Translations under genes and position numbers: made by a program
In this document: positions 1 to 13,100 of the stretch, one piece after another
How positions within the stretch are numbered: the stretch's first letter is position 1
Layout: each line of letters starts with the position of its first letter
From: Phoebastria nigripes
Lineage: Eukaryota > Chordata > Aves > Procellariiformes > Diomedeidae
DNA: 64,000 nt
NCBI GenBank assembly: GCA_035582835.1
Contig: JAYKAV010002792.1
Coordinates: 747,663-811,662 of the forward strand
Direction: 5' to 3'
Notes under the pieces: generated by a model
The model's input: only the letters and a program-made list of their open reading frames with translations
The model's database searches: none
Told to the model about the DNA's origin: nothing

Positions 1-87
1 GAAAATGGGAGTGGAAGGAAGAGAAGAAGGAAGGAAGAGGAGAGGAAAAGAGGAGAGGAGAAGAGAGCAGAAGAGAGGAGAGGGGAG
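1..87. repeat. Purine (GA-rich) low-complexity tract
   Basis: The first 87 bases are almost entirely G and A on the plus strand, with isolated breaks at T6 and C69. The tract is cut by the window edge, so its full length is unknown. Homopurine tracts of this size can form triplex DNA. No gene-like signal is attached to it. Confidence 0.9.
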
Positions 88-3000
88 TATGATCTCAGAA
101 AAAATAATGTTCTCCAATACTATATAGCCCAGTGGTGGACATTTTGTACTTTGATCACTGTTAACTCAGTATACTCAACTTAAGTAGAAAGTGAACTCAC
201 ATGAAACCTGTGATTTTTGTTGTCACTCATGAAACAAATAAATGTCTGGTTTATGAGAACCATCTTGAGGAATGAGAATTCATGCACTAAAATGTCCAAA
301 TACAATAAAAATTTTTGTAAATTCACCAAGATACAATGGAACAAAACAGTGTAAAATATGTGATAACTGCTAGAGCAGAAGTCAGGGCACCACAGAAAGA
401 AGTTTCAAGGTACTATTTCTTCGGAAAGAATATATTTGTGCTAGAGGTGAGNCAACACAGCAGGACACTTCATGCATTTGATTTGGAATTTTCATGGGTT
501 CAACTTAAGAAATTAGAAATTGTTTCTTTAAAGACAAGAATAATCTGTATTTGTATACAACCTGTTTCTGATCAATTTATTTTAATGAAGTGTTTTACTG
601 AACCTGGTGATGTTACTCTTCTGAGTAAATTCAGCTATGAGCATTTTCACAATCAAATCTTAGTTGAAAGGAGTGTAGATAAGGAGTTGCATGACTGAAT
701 CTTTATGCTAGAATTGCAGACAGCACTATTTGGTAACATCAAAAAGTACACATATTAAATCTGGTGTTTCAGATATGCCCTTTCTAAGCTTTCTGTCAGT
801 CGTGTGTACTATACAGTACAAATAGGCTTAAAGTGGACAGGAATTATGACTAGAGGTCCAAAAGAAGAGACTACACTGCAGTCTGGAAGATGTGGAGTGA
901 GATGACTAGAAATTAAAACTAGAGGGGGAAAAAGAAAAAAAAAAAAGACAGAGCATGAATATAGGGGAAATGAGCAAAAGAAAAAAAAATTACTTGACTT
1001 TGCTCATTCTTTATTATAAAGCAAATCCTTACAAGCCTCCTTTTAAAAACAGTTATCTCCATTTCTATCATTGAAGAACTGCATCAGTAGCAACCAGAAG
1101 TTTTACCTAGAGAAAATAAGGGCAAAGGATGATCAAAGGTCTTGAATAGCAAAAGTAGCAATCTTCAGAAAACTGTAGGGGCAGTACTATGCACTCAAGC
1201 ATCCATTGTGGCTTTTAGTTAAATAAATCATTTCAATTTTACACAGTGTTCACTCACTCTGGAAAAAATACAACACAAAACTTTCTACAAAATGCTTGCT
1301 TTGATTCTGCTAGGGAAAAATAGTAATCTTTTCATCTTTCTCACTTCTTCAGTAAAACTTTTGCTGGTGACCTAAGTTTTTCCTTCCAGTTTTTAATATA
1401 TGGTTTCAGTGTTCTTGTTTAAAATGTTCATTTTTCTTTGCCATTATTCCTCTTCTTCTTGTTCTTCCTACAGATTTCATTTTATTACCATTTGACTGTT
1501 CACAGTGTTCCTCTATCCATGATCCTCTGTTATTTTCTTTGGCCATTACATGTTTCTAAATGAGAGTTCAGCTGTACAGAGACACTATCAGTGCCACAAA
1601 TGAGTATAGGGCAGGAACTAGACAGAGCTTTTGCTTTCTCTTGATCTCTTGTGCACACAGAAATGTTATTACTGCTTCACTAGACCCAGAAACTTTCCAT
1701 ATTTTGTGTGTACATCTTATTTTTCTGAAGTCTAAAGACTTAAATTTGATGCTTGAACAGCTGTGCTTCATTTCTAGCTGGGGAAATAAGTACGTAAGTA
1801 TGGCCAGAAATGCAGTCCAGTGAAAAATAAGCAATGCTTTGGCTCAGTCACAGCCCTACAGAAAATGGTGGCCAGTGTTCTGACTTATATCCAGTCTTGT
1901 TCAGTGAGATGTTGTGAGCAGGCTCTCCCTGCTTGACCATGATTGAAAAGACTAATTCATGGGGGTACTATGTAGGCTCCACCACTGTTGGACACTTTTT
2001 TGTTTGTTTTTAGCTTTGCCAGATATCACCTGGACTAAGACAGAGATTTCAAATTTCATGACATGACTTAGGCATTTTGAAATATTTCTTCCTAATTGCT
2101 TCAAGCAGACAGAAAAAGTANCATAATGGATAAGCCTAGGCAATATCAGGATCCTGTCTCTGTGTCAGTCTACTATAATACAGTTTCAGGGTCCTTAGCT
2201 CTTTTCTGCTGTGGTAGAAGTTTCCCCATTAAAGGGGAAGCTGTTGCAAACTCTCTTCTCCTTGTTCTTCAGTTATCACTTGCACCCTTGTCACAGCAGA
2301 GTCTGTCCTTGCCTACTCTGTTTCCTGGCTAAGCTCTGGACTGGGCTGGATATGGGCCCTTGGGAATGTGTTGGCAACAATGTGCCGTTGACTAGTCTAT
2401 GCTTGTTGAGTTGGCCACAGTTATCAGTTTCATTGATCAGAGAGGGATTTTTCATTCTGGATTTTCTAGTGTTAAGTTACNGTGGCAGATGTGGCAAAGA
2501 TACTTGTTGAGATCTCACCATGTATACTGAATGTTCTTGAAAGCAATGTGTGGTCAAAAGTTAATAAAGAAGGTAATTTTCATGACCATCCTAAAAGAGT
2601 AAGATCCTGGCTTCAGCTTCTGCTCTGCAGAAGAAAAACAAATGAAAATAATAAAAATAAATTCTGATTTCAAATACACAGTCACCTTTCATTGCTGTTC
2701 TAAAGCTTACTTTATGGGCACAAAGTAATTTTGGGACAGAAGTTTCAAAGTGTTTCATAAAAATCAACAGATTTGGTTTTGGGCAAAAAAAGATATGAAA
2801 CAGCCTGAGGATTGTTTAGGTTTTCCCACTTTACTGCCTGTAATCAGTCCAGTCTGAATAGAAAAAGCCCACAATTTTTTTGTCCCTGTCACACTTCATC
2901 CAGGTAGTATTCAGTGGCAGAATGTCACATCATTCCTTTGTAAAATAAGAGGAAAGATTATCTGCTATCTCTTGGATAAATAATACCTTACATTTTATTT

Positions 3001-6000
3001 CCAGATTGATCTTGCCTCCATATTGTGTTATCAGGACCTGCTTCCTGCCAGGCCATACATGATAAAAACTCCTCTGATGAAAGTAAGGGACATAACTTCA
3101 GCACTGAGGCTTCACTGNAGAGCTATATGGGTGAAGGGAACAGCAAAGTATAAGTGATGGTAAAAATGGGATTGTAACTACTTTGCTTGTGGAACCCACT
3201 CGACAACGGGGAAGGTGTCAGCACAGCAGACAAGGAGGATGCTTTGGCATGTACAGTCTGCATTTCATACTTTATCATAGTGTGCCCATGCTAGATCCTG
3301 CAGACATGCTATGGTGCAAGACTGTGGCCCTTACACATCTGTAACTCCCACAGTAATCAACTGAAGTTCAGGATGGATGAGAACTGCAAGACTGTGTCAT
3401 TTTGTATTAGTTAGATGAGGATAAAATCAGAGATTCATGTGGTTAAAACAAATCTGAAATTGAAGGAATCTGAACTTTGAGAAAATTGAAATAACGTGTG
3501 ATTTTTCTCAAATATTTACATTATTAGCTGTAATGAGACAAACAGCAGGACAGCTTTTGTAAAGCTTTTCCCTTTGTCAAGTTGTGAATGTAAGCTGAAA
3601 ATACAGATAGGGCATTTTCCTGTTTTAAATTTTGAGTTAATCAGCATGGGTATTGGAATCAAGTTTTATTTTTATAGCAACACTTTTTCAAGATGGTTAT
3701 TGAGACAAAAAAAATAGTTTAGTACTTGTTAGTTAATAAAAGTTTTTGGAGGGAAAACGAAGTGTATAGCTCCCTTTATATTTGGATATCCAGATATGGG
3801 AAGCTGAGCCTAGAAACTGAAAAGAGAGGTTAAATTCCTGACCCGACACATAAGGCAGTTCTGTCTTATCCTGTGATCAAAGTATTCAAGTGATGAATAT
3901 GGCTGACTTTCACACGCTTGGATACTAATTTTTTTTTTTTTTAAAGCAATCATTAAACACTCACATTCATAAAGAGGGAACTACAACGAGGTGCAATATT
4001 TCAAACATGCTTGTTAAACTCCTTCTCTCCATAGTGTTGACCTTCAAAACCTTTGGTGGCATTTTGTGTGATGATAAAATAGTTTCCTTAAAGATATGGG
4101 ATTTGTGCCTTTCTCTCTAATGCTGTTACTAGAGATAAATAAACTGAATTAAATGAGGATGCTCAAGACTTATGTTTTATTCTACAGACAATTCTCTTAA
4201 AAAAATATTTTCATAGACTTCAGGGCCTTCATGACATGGGNTGCTTGTTTAGCTTATATTTTTACCTAATGCCTAGCAGAATGGAACCCTATTTATTATT
4301 TGCACAGAAATGCAACAGACATGTATGGGATCTGTTTTGATCTTCCTACATTGCTTGGCTCTCATTGTCTGAACAGCTATGGATTAATGATAAAGTAGCC
4401 ATTATATTTCAAGGAGAAGTAAGACCTAACATAAACCTTGCCCTTGTCTTCCAAGTACTTTCTTGAAGACCATGGGTCTGGCTAACTTTTTGCACTTCTT
4501 CACATGTTCTGAATCCTACTGAAATGGGAAGCAGAAGTTCTGAAGTATTAGAAACTGTGTTCCCATTGTCCATAATGGTTTTGATGATTAATTTGCTGTT
4601 TACATGGACCTAGATCATAAAGCTCAGAACGAGTCTCACATTTCAGATAGGCCCAGGTTTGAATATATTCAAATTAAGAGTTTTGATCTGGGAGTAATAT
4701 AGGTAGAAATCACCCACATAATTCTAAAAGTTTATGAGTTCGATTTTATAGGATCACGGCTGTAAAGCTTCAAAATACTCAATCTTTTTTTTCCTTCTCC
4801 CTGCAATCTATACTGAGGTCTGTAAGCAAATTCAGAATTTCGTTTCTTATCTGATGCCAAACCTCAAAGCCTCTAAGTGTGGGTCCAGCATGAAAAACAA
4901 AGATTGTTGTAGATAAATTTATTGTCAGTTGTTTGAGGTAGATTTCTCATCTTGAGCTAGTTGTGCATTTCTGTTGCACAGTTTTGGTTTGTCATGCAAG
5001 TATAATGCAGTATCTGGATCATCTTTGATAATACTTTACTATGGCAAGTGCTGTTGAATGTAATCCTGGATTTGAAGAAGAGGAATAACAAATATAATCT
5101 ATAGAAAAATTGTCATAATTATTCAGAAACAACATGGCAATGTTGATTTAAATTATGTTACTGAAAAAGTCAACAGTAGCAAGAAGATGATTTTTTTAAT
5201 GGTAGCTGATATTTATGTTTTCCCAAGAGCACATAATAGTTTCAGCAAGCAACTGAAATAAAAGACTCTGGGTGATGAACAACGTTACATTTAACTGCTG
5301 CAGTTGGCAAATCCTTACTTCCATCTGTGTACCTGACTTTTACACCAAAGACAGCAAAGATGGTGGAATGGGCACTATGTCTGATTTTTTAGTGCTAAAG
5401 CTTAACCTAACTTCCAGGGTTTCACCTCTTTGTGAACTGAGGCCTAGTGTCATACAGCATAGCTTTGTGTGACCGTGACTTACTTTTATGGAGAAAATTC
5501 CCGATGAAGTGGGAAAAAGTACAGGAACTAAAGCTAAGCAAGATAAGACAAATAAAAACAAACAGAAGTTTAACAGGTAAGACAGAGACAGTTAGGAGCT
5601 CAGAAATTCAAGAGGAAAATGCTGACATGAAAAGGCATAAAACCTTAATAAATAACAGGGGAGATTCAGAAGATGGTAACTTGGCATTGTTCAGGATCAG
5701 CTTGCATTACAGAGCACCCAAGGGTGACTCTTGCCCACCTCAAGTGCAACTGCCTGGCTGGGAAAGATCTATTGGGTGTCTCAAGAGAGCGATGAGAATA
5801 TATATTAACACTGAACCTATAGCTTGCTGGTCCTAGCCCTTCATGTGTGTTGGCCAACAGATGACTGCTTTACACTGTTAACTTTTGTGTATCCTGCTTT
5901 TAGAGTCTCTTCTTTTACGGTAAAAGTTACCTCAAGCAAAAGTACACAGGGAGGGAGTGTTGCAAAAATTTATATTCTGATGTACTAACTTCAGCTATTT

Positions 6001-6593
6001 CCTTCACATCTATCTAAATTAATATATCTGATTGCAAATTGCAATGTGCACAGATTCCAGACATCCTGATGTATTTGCTTGGAGAGGAGCAAAGAGGAGG
6101 GTGGACAGATGAGTGGGATTAAGGTGGTTTCAGTAAAAAGAAAAAAAATGTGATAGACCTAGTAAAAGAAGTTGGGTTTGTTTTTTTTAAATTCTTTCGC
6201 CTAAAAGATAGATACAGTTGATAATACAGTCCAAGTGAAGGTATCATGGCCAACAATTCTAGGTATTTGAGTCAATAAATTATTACTAAAATTTGTAAAG
6301 CTGTCAGCTATGCTCAGTCTCTGTAACACAAGACTATGCTCCCATACAAAGCTCTGTAAAACTTTCTCCATCTGTCATACACATCTTTCATCAAAACAAA
6401 GTTATTGGCATTAAAATATTATAGAAAATAAAAAAAAATATAGTAACAACTGCAAATTCTACTTCTGCTTCTTCTGAAGAAGAGGGGAGTATATTTAGTT
6501 CTACCAAGAAGATAAAAGTTATTAATACTCTTTAACTTCAGAAGAATAAATTGTATAAATTTTGGCCAAGACACTTCTGTCAGACTCACTTGG
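88..6593. other. Unique AT-rich non-coding DNA
   Basis: I see no transposon I can name, no RNA gene and no coding exon here. Open frames are short (129 codons at most, at 5447-5836), overlap on both strands and show no recognisable domain. The only simple repeat of note is a T run at 3929-3942. A part near 3510-3640 reads like slowly evolving non-coding DNA (AATGAGACAAACAGC and CCTTTGTCAAG words), but that is an impression only. Confidence 0.6.
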
Positions 6594-6698
6594 TATATAT
6601 ACAAAGTATTGCATATGTAATGAAGTAGTGTGTGTGCATATACATACTTATGTGTATGCATACATGTATATGTATACATGCATACAATACACAGTCTA
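6594..6698. repeat. Degenerate TA/TG/CA alternating purine-pyrimidine repeat
   Basis: About 100 bases of alternating TATATATA, GTGTGTGC, ATACATAC and TGTATATG words, consistent with an old dinucleotide/tetranucleotide microsatellite broken by substitutions. Apparent open frames on both strands over this stretch (histidine, tyrosine and threonine rich) are by-products of the repeat. Confidence 0.8.
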
Positions 6699-8939
6699 CA
6701 TTATCAACTGGAAAGAGAGAAAGGAGCCTGAAAGGAATATATAGAGTGTTGCCAGATTTCCATAATACCTTAGCTAGTAACATCACCATATTACAAAAGC
6801 ATAATTTGTAATTTAATAATTCACATTAGATTTCACCAAGAAAACATGTGGATAAAATTGTTCATTAATAACTGAATGCAGCTTCAAGATTCAAGCCAAG
6901 TGCATGAATGAGGGTGATGTTCTGATGAAATCCCACAAGTATATTGAATAAACGCATTTGCTGTGGATTGTGTTGCCCTAGCAGGTGAACAAGCATATGG
7001 TGGCAGATGCCTTCTACAGCACCACAGTCTGGAGAAAAAACTCAGAAACAAAAGAAAAGAAGAAGCACCTACAAGAATCACTCTTCCCAACTGTGGTAAC
7101 AGTTCTGGTTTGTGGACAGCCAACATTAGGGTCTAACAAGAAAAACAAACCATAACATGAAGCAGAAATGAAGGAAGTGCTATATGTGTATGCTTACTCA
7201 AAGATAATATATATTTATGAACCTACATTTGTGTATGACAGTGAGTAGGAGACTTTTAAAATTAGTATGTAAGTAAAAATAATTATTTTCAGGTCCTTAA
7301 GCATGAAACCATGATGAACCTCTATATTCTGCTTAGCTTTTACATAGAGATGAGAGGTGCAATGCACATAGAGGTAAATGTGCGTGGCTGTTCCGCTGGA
7401 GTGTACACTGATATCCTCTGTATGCATATTCCTTGGTTCAGATTTTGTTGTTGTTGTTGCTTTCTCTCCTCACAGCAATAAAAGCATTAGGAGATTTAAT
7501 AAAGTAATCAGTAGATAAAACCTATGTCAATATTTTTTTTCACCTAAATTTATAGTATCCCTTCATGTATGAACCTATGCAAAAATGACTCATGAAATTA
7601 CATAGATCATCTCCAATTGAAATCTAATATTTTTTCCATGTGAGTTAAATTCATTCAAATTTCAAATGCCTATTGATTCCAGTGGGCCAGAAGTTCATCT
7701 TTTCACCAAAATAATAGTTTATTCTGTCAATGCAGTCAAAATGAATGAATGACTTTCATTAAACAGAATTCATCTTTCCAGTGTGTCACATAAAACAGAG
7801 TTTTATTTTATTGTTGNAAAATGTCATACAAGCTTGGGGAAAACAGGCAGGTGGGGGGATTCATTGCTTGTTTTTGTCAACAACAAGGACAAGAACTCCT
7901 ATATAGTGATAGGAAATTCTAAAATATTATTATTGAACTGATTATTACCTACGTTACTTACAAAAAGCAAGTATGGCAATGCTGCTATCATTATTGCAGA
8001 GGAGCAGTTTCATCACCAAAGGATATCATTGCCTTTAATGGATAATTACCTCTAAATACACTCTGTGAAAGATTGGAAAACTGGAAATGTGCAACTCTTC
8101 AAATCAATTTCATATTCTTGACTCAAGGTAAAAAATCAATGGCTAATGTACGATTTGAAGATATTAATAAATAAACTTATTAATTGTTAGCAGGTTAAGA
8201 TACTTTAATAAACCCACACTGTTCTTGCTAATTCCATTTTCACTTAAGGCACGTCTGCACTTTGCAATGAACAAGCTATGTAGTTTAGCATTGGGAACAT
8301 ACACCGGAAGGATAACTGTCTGTTTAGAAAGTATTCTTGGGAATGTGTAGAGTCGTGCATAAGATAACAGGAGCATCTTTAACCACTGTTTTCTACAGTC
8401 AGGATTCACAGCAAAATACAGACAGATAAGTCTGTAATTGCTGGAGAATAAGGAAAACACTGTGCAAGACCTTTCATATATCTGACTTGGAGAATAGGTC
8501 AGGGAGTCAGGAAAAGTAGGCAGGGAATCTAAGTGTAAAGATATTTTCTGTGACCTTATGGAAGTCACACAACTCCTCTGTGTTGTGACAATTGCATTTT
8601 CACTAATTAAAGGCTCTTAGATGACATCTGCTGGTTTTGTGTTTTATTTTTAATTTTTTTTTAATTATATCTTTGCACCTGAAGTGACTGGACTTCAGCA
8701 AGATTTTAAAGGTTTCATTTCAGGAATTTTATTTGTGTTCACAAACACAAATTGATTGGCATATATTCCCAAAGTTTGTACTATTTTGTAATGCAAGCTA
8801 CAATAAAATATGTCTTTTTAAACTTGAACATTGAAATCTGGAGATAGTCCTCCATTTCTAATATGTGATCTAACTTTATGCTAAAGATTTTACACTTCCT
8901 GTATTGTTAGGACCCCAAAGCAGAAAAAGGTGTAGCAAA
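6699..8939. other. Unique AT-rich non-coding DNA
   Basis: No gene or named repeat is seen. A minus-strand open frame of 134 codons at 8164-8568 has no recognisable domain, no coding-like neighbour and ordinary AT-rich composition, so I do not call it a gene. A small perfect inverted repeat (ATTTGTGTT / AACACAAAT, 4-base loop) lies at 8731-8752. Confidence 0.6.
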
Positions 8940-9010
8940 AGCACACACCTGGGTCCAACAGGTATACACCTGTGTCAGATAAGCACACACCTGTGTCAGA
9001 TAAGCAAAAG
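8940..9010. repeat. 21-bp minisatellite, about three copies
   Basis: A 21-base unit built round ACACCTGTGTCAGATAAGC recurs at 8945, 8966 and 8987. The last two copies are nearly identical and the first is degenerate (ACACCTGGGTCCAACAGGT). The short CAAAAGC word flanks the array on both sides. Translation on the minus strand gives a repeated A-Y-L-T-Q-V phrase, which comes from the repeat and is not a protein domain. Confidence 0.85.
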
Positions 9011-10136
9011 CATTAGAACTGCCACATCTGCCAGCTGCATTATTAATATGGTTTGTGTGATCTCTATGACAAGCTGAAGGTGAGCTATAAATGGAATTAG
9101 AAATGTGCAGTGAGTATTTCTGAGAAATATTATGGAGAATGAACAACCACCATTTCCAAATTTTTTTTTCAGGAGAATATTGCAAGCTATAGTTGATGCA
9201 CTAATTAAGGAATACAGTCAGAGAATTTGGTTGGGGGAGAGGAGGGGGAAAGAGAAGTGGAAACTGGAAAAAAATAATTCCAGAAAACAGGGGAAAGGAA
9301 AGCCAAGTTGCTACAACTGTATTTGATGAGAAAGCTGTTTTTCAGATATGAATTCTTTTTACAAAAATAAAACATACAGAATGCTAATAAGGGAAAGACA
9401 GGTGAGAGACAGGAAAGAGCATTTTGAAAGGCAGCAGCATAAGATAACTTAGATAACTCCCCAGTACGGGCTAGATTTAAGGAGAGAGCTGACTTGCCAA
9501 AACAAGAGCTCCATCTTTGTGTACTAGAGTAGTGCTTTTTAAATTTCTTTATTTTGTAAGAATGTTTTAGTTACATAGCCAATAATTTATTTTACCAAAG
9601 TAAATGATAAGACTGGGATGGGCACTTCTTTGAAATTTGCCTGGTTTAAACTCAATTCAAAGCAATAGAACATACTTGAAAAAGTTTAGTGGAAATAGTA
9701 GGTCCACGTAAGTGATGAATACAAACTCACTGCAGTCTGTGGCCCAAGGGAAGTTTGGCAGTCTTCATTGTTGAGGTTTGTTTCCTAAACTACAGGAAGA
9801 AAAGTAAAAACTGCAAAAAGCAAAGACTTGTTAGTTATTCCCTAGAACGTTCCTTCCAAAGAAGAAGAAAACTCATTGGTCACAGGCATTTTCCAGTCTC
9901 CTCTGTGAAGAGGAAAGCAANGTACAGACAAGCTGAACATTATAAAATATTGTTAGATCTTCCTCACACTTCAGTGACTTCATTGTGTTTCTTATTGCAG
10001 GAGGTTTTCATACCACTTCACAAGGTGGACAAATATTGTAAGACATGTAAAGGCCCATGGCTTCTGTTAATCAGAAAGGCTAAAGGAATCAGCTCAGCAT
10101 TGTGATAGAGATGAAAAATCATTTGTCACATTCTCT
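9011..10136. other. Unique non-coding DNA
   Basis: No repeat or gene is recognised. Open frames of 64 and 116 codons (9132-9326 and 9755-10105, plus strand) lack any domain and carry unresolved bases. Confidence 0.55.
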
Positions 10137-10159
10137 CNCNCACACACACACACACACAC
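10137..10159. repeat. (CA)n microsatellite
   Basis: About eleven CA units, with two unresolved bases at 10138 and 10140 at its left edge. Length or base polymorphism in the sequenced individual could produce those unresolved calls. Confidence 0.9.
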
Positions 10160-13100
10160 GTGCATAAAAACACACAGAAAAAAGAGGTATTATGATGCTT
10201 GATGGGTTTGGTTCTTGTAGCTCCCCTTCCCCAGTTATCTTTGGTCTGAACTTCTGTTCTATTTCTATTAAGTCACACAACTTTGCATTAATTGAAGAGA
10301 CAGCTTTTGATCTCATTAATACTAATAATTTCTATAGACTGAGCCTTATTCATAAATAAAAAAGCAACATTTACAGTGAAATTGTATTAATATTTTTTAA
10401 AGTCACTTCTTATTAAAACAGTAGTCTCTGTGAATGAGGCTGCTGGCCAAAGACATTTTTTGTTTGATGTCTTGCACACAAAATAGAGATCTTTAGACTT
10501 ATTCAAGTCAAAGCATATATAGTACAACAATGTCAAAACTGAGTATTTTTTTCTAAATGATCCTGAGTTAAAATTNGGGGGTTTTAATATTTTTTTTCAA
10601 GAAACTCTACTTCAAGTAATTCAAGAAGGCTGAATAAGAACTGGGACAGTCCATGACAACTGGCTTTGAGAAGCACTTCAACTTTATAGCTAGTAGGTCT
10701 TTAATTCTGTTGCTGGTAAAATTGTTTAGTTATTTTAAGCCAGTGTCTGGAAATTAACCTTTGCATGTGCTTAAGAAATCCTTCTTCTTTCCCAAGCGTT
10801 TTGCTCAGACATTGCTAATCTATCAGCACTCTATTACTTCCCTGCTTCTTTATCTGCAGAGGTACCGTGTTTATAAGGGGCTGGTTCTACATAAAAATTA
10901 GGAGGTACACTTTGTAACCATGACATTTAATCCTGACTATGCTAAATCATTCTAAGTTTCTTTCCTGACCAAATTTACCACATCTGAGGAGTTATATATA
11001 CAACAACACATTCTGTGTAGATTTGGAGGCTTCAGTGTGCAGTTCTGTCGTGTGAAATGAATCAGGAGCTTTTTCTTCTGTTTGGGTCTGGGTGATATAC
11101 TACTTCTGAGCTTCAAGCTCATTCAGATTCTAAATTCAGAGTAATTGTTCAACGATTCATATTACTGAACACCATCAAAATGGAAAATATTTCTTCATTT
11201 TGATGATGAATTCTGAATGAATTCACAAGTTCTTTGCAAATGGCATTAGATTTACACACAGGTGAATCCTGACTTGTACCTATTGGATTCTGTGACTGAT
11301 ATTGCCATTAGATTTAATCACCAGGAAATGCATTTTGATTGTGGTCATATATATTGTGATTCAGTAAAGCAAGTGTTAGTTCCTTGACTAGTCTACAAAA
11401 TACTTGGATACCTATTCTAGCACTTTACACATAATTGCTTAAGTTTTTCTATTTGAAAATACCAAAATAAAACCTGATAATATTTTAAATGAAGAGAAAT
11501 ATCTAGCATACTAGCTAGGCTACATATTTGCAATGCATCACATAAGCTGCATCCTCTGTCAGAGGAAACAAATATTGTTGTGCTGTAATTTAATGTTTTT
11601 GCTACCAGAGAGAGCAGGAAGCTTTGAAAACCATGTTTTGTTTTTTGTCTCAAAGGCCAAATTTATTCTGTCAAAGCATTTAACTTCATCAAAACCTTCT
11701 GCTGAATTCTGTATTAATATGCAAGGGGAGTTCCACAAGAGTTATGGCCTGTCATATTTTCAACAATACCCTACATAATGGCTTCAATATGCCTGTCATA
11801 AGCTTATCTTGTCTTGGCAATGTCTACAGCAATGCAGAACTCAGCCCTTTTAAATAATTAGATAAATGTGTATTTTTGACAGGAGCTGTTGGTTCTAACT
11901 TTCAGAAGTAACTACTATAACACATAGTCTCTAGTGACTGTCTTCTACACACATATATCTTGCTCCCCTTTCTATATGCTTTCATTATTAGTCATAATAT
12001 GATATATTTGTTGTAGGTAACATGCTCTGCAAAGCTATAAAATTTGTTACATGTTATATGCATTGTATACTTATGGAGAACCCCNAAAGTCTTCCTGCAG
12101 GAATTTATGACATCGTTTCTCTTGATTTCAACAGAAACTGAAGCAGCCTATTGTTTAGTAAGCTTCTGTAGATGTATGCTAGGAGATACAGCAAGATGTG
12201 GTGCTACTCTGAAAGAGCATGTTTAGGTACAAGAAGAGTACAGCTACATCAGCCTGGCATTCTGCTAACATGCTGAATTGGCTTTTCCAGAGTAGGTTTT
12301 ACCCCAGGTAGAACTCAAAATTTGTCGGGTGCTAAGGAGCTTCCAGTGTCCAGCTGATCTTATCCACAGCTAGCTCAGCTGTCACCATGAAGTAAAAACA
12401 GAGACCAGATTTATTATGAAGGGCTTTATTTCTTTAACAAAAAACTACAGTACTATGAATGTTTGAACCTTTCTTATAGTTCTGCCCAATCCGCCCAATC
12501 TTCTATGCAGTTAAAGAAAGTTCAAGGTTTTTTTTAGCTATTGCATTCCTTATAATATTTTAATTGCTTGTTTAACTAAATAAACACTTGAATAATTAAT
12601 AATCATTGTGAAACACCTTCGTTGACTTCTAACAAAAATCTATCTGATTTTTGGATATTTATTCAATGCAATATGAGAGGCTAGATAGTGGAGATCACAG
12701 CTATTGAGAAGAACAACTAAGTTATGCAGGATTTTTGCTTTTGTAGGAGGACAGCAAAGAAGATAATAGCTTAAGTATGATTTGGAGGAAGAGGACTTTT
12801 GCCAAGAATTTTATGGAGCTATAAAGAAGTAGAGAAACTCTGCTTTTCCATTTGAAAATCCAAGAATGGAAGCAACCTGTCTATCTAACTTTTGATGAGC
12901 TACAGGAACTGCAGTTATTTAAGTTTTTAATACAATTAATACTGCATCTCCAGACACATACTCTTCCTAGTGCCTCTGTCTCCCTTAAGCTAATAGTTCT
13001 TGTGTTGTGAAAGTAAAAGGGAAGACCAACAAAAAGAGGAGAATGAGGCATAATTTACCAACCTGTCATGTGACATTGGTACAAAAAATACTCCATAAAG

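Noticed and set aside
8164..8568. 134-codon minus-strand open frame
   Set aside because: Serine/leucine-rich with no recognisable motif, no splice or promoter context.
8940..9010. Possible CRISPR-like array
   Set aside because: The units are directly abutting with no unique spacers, and the genome is avian.
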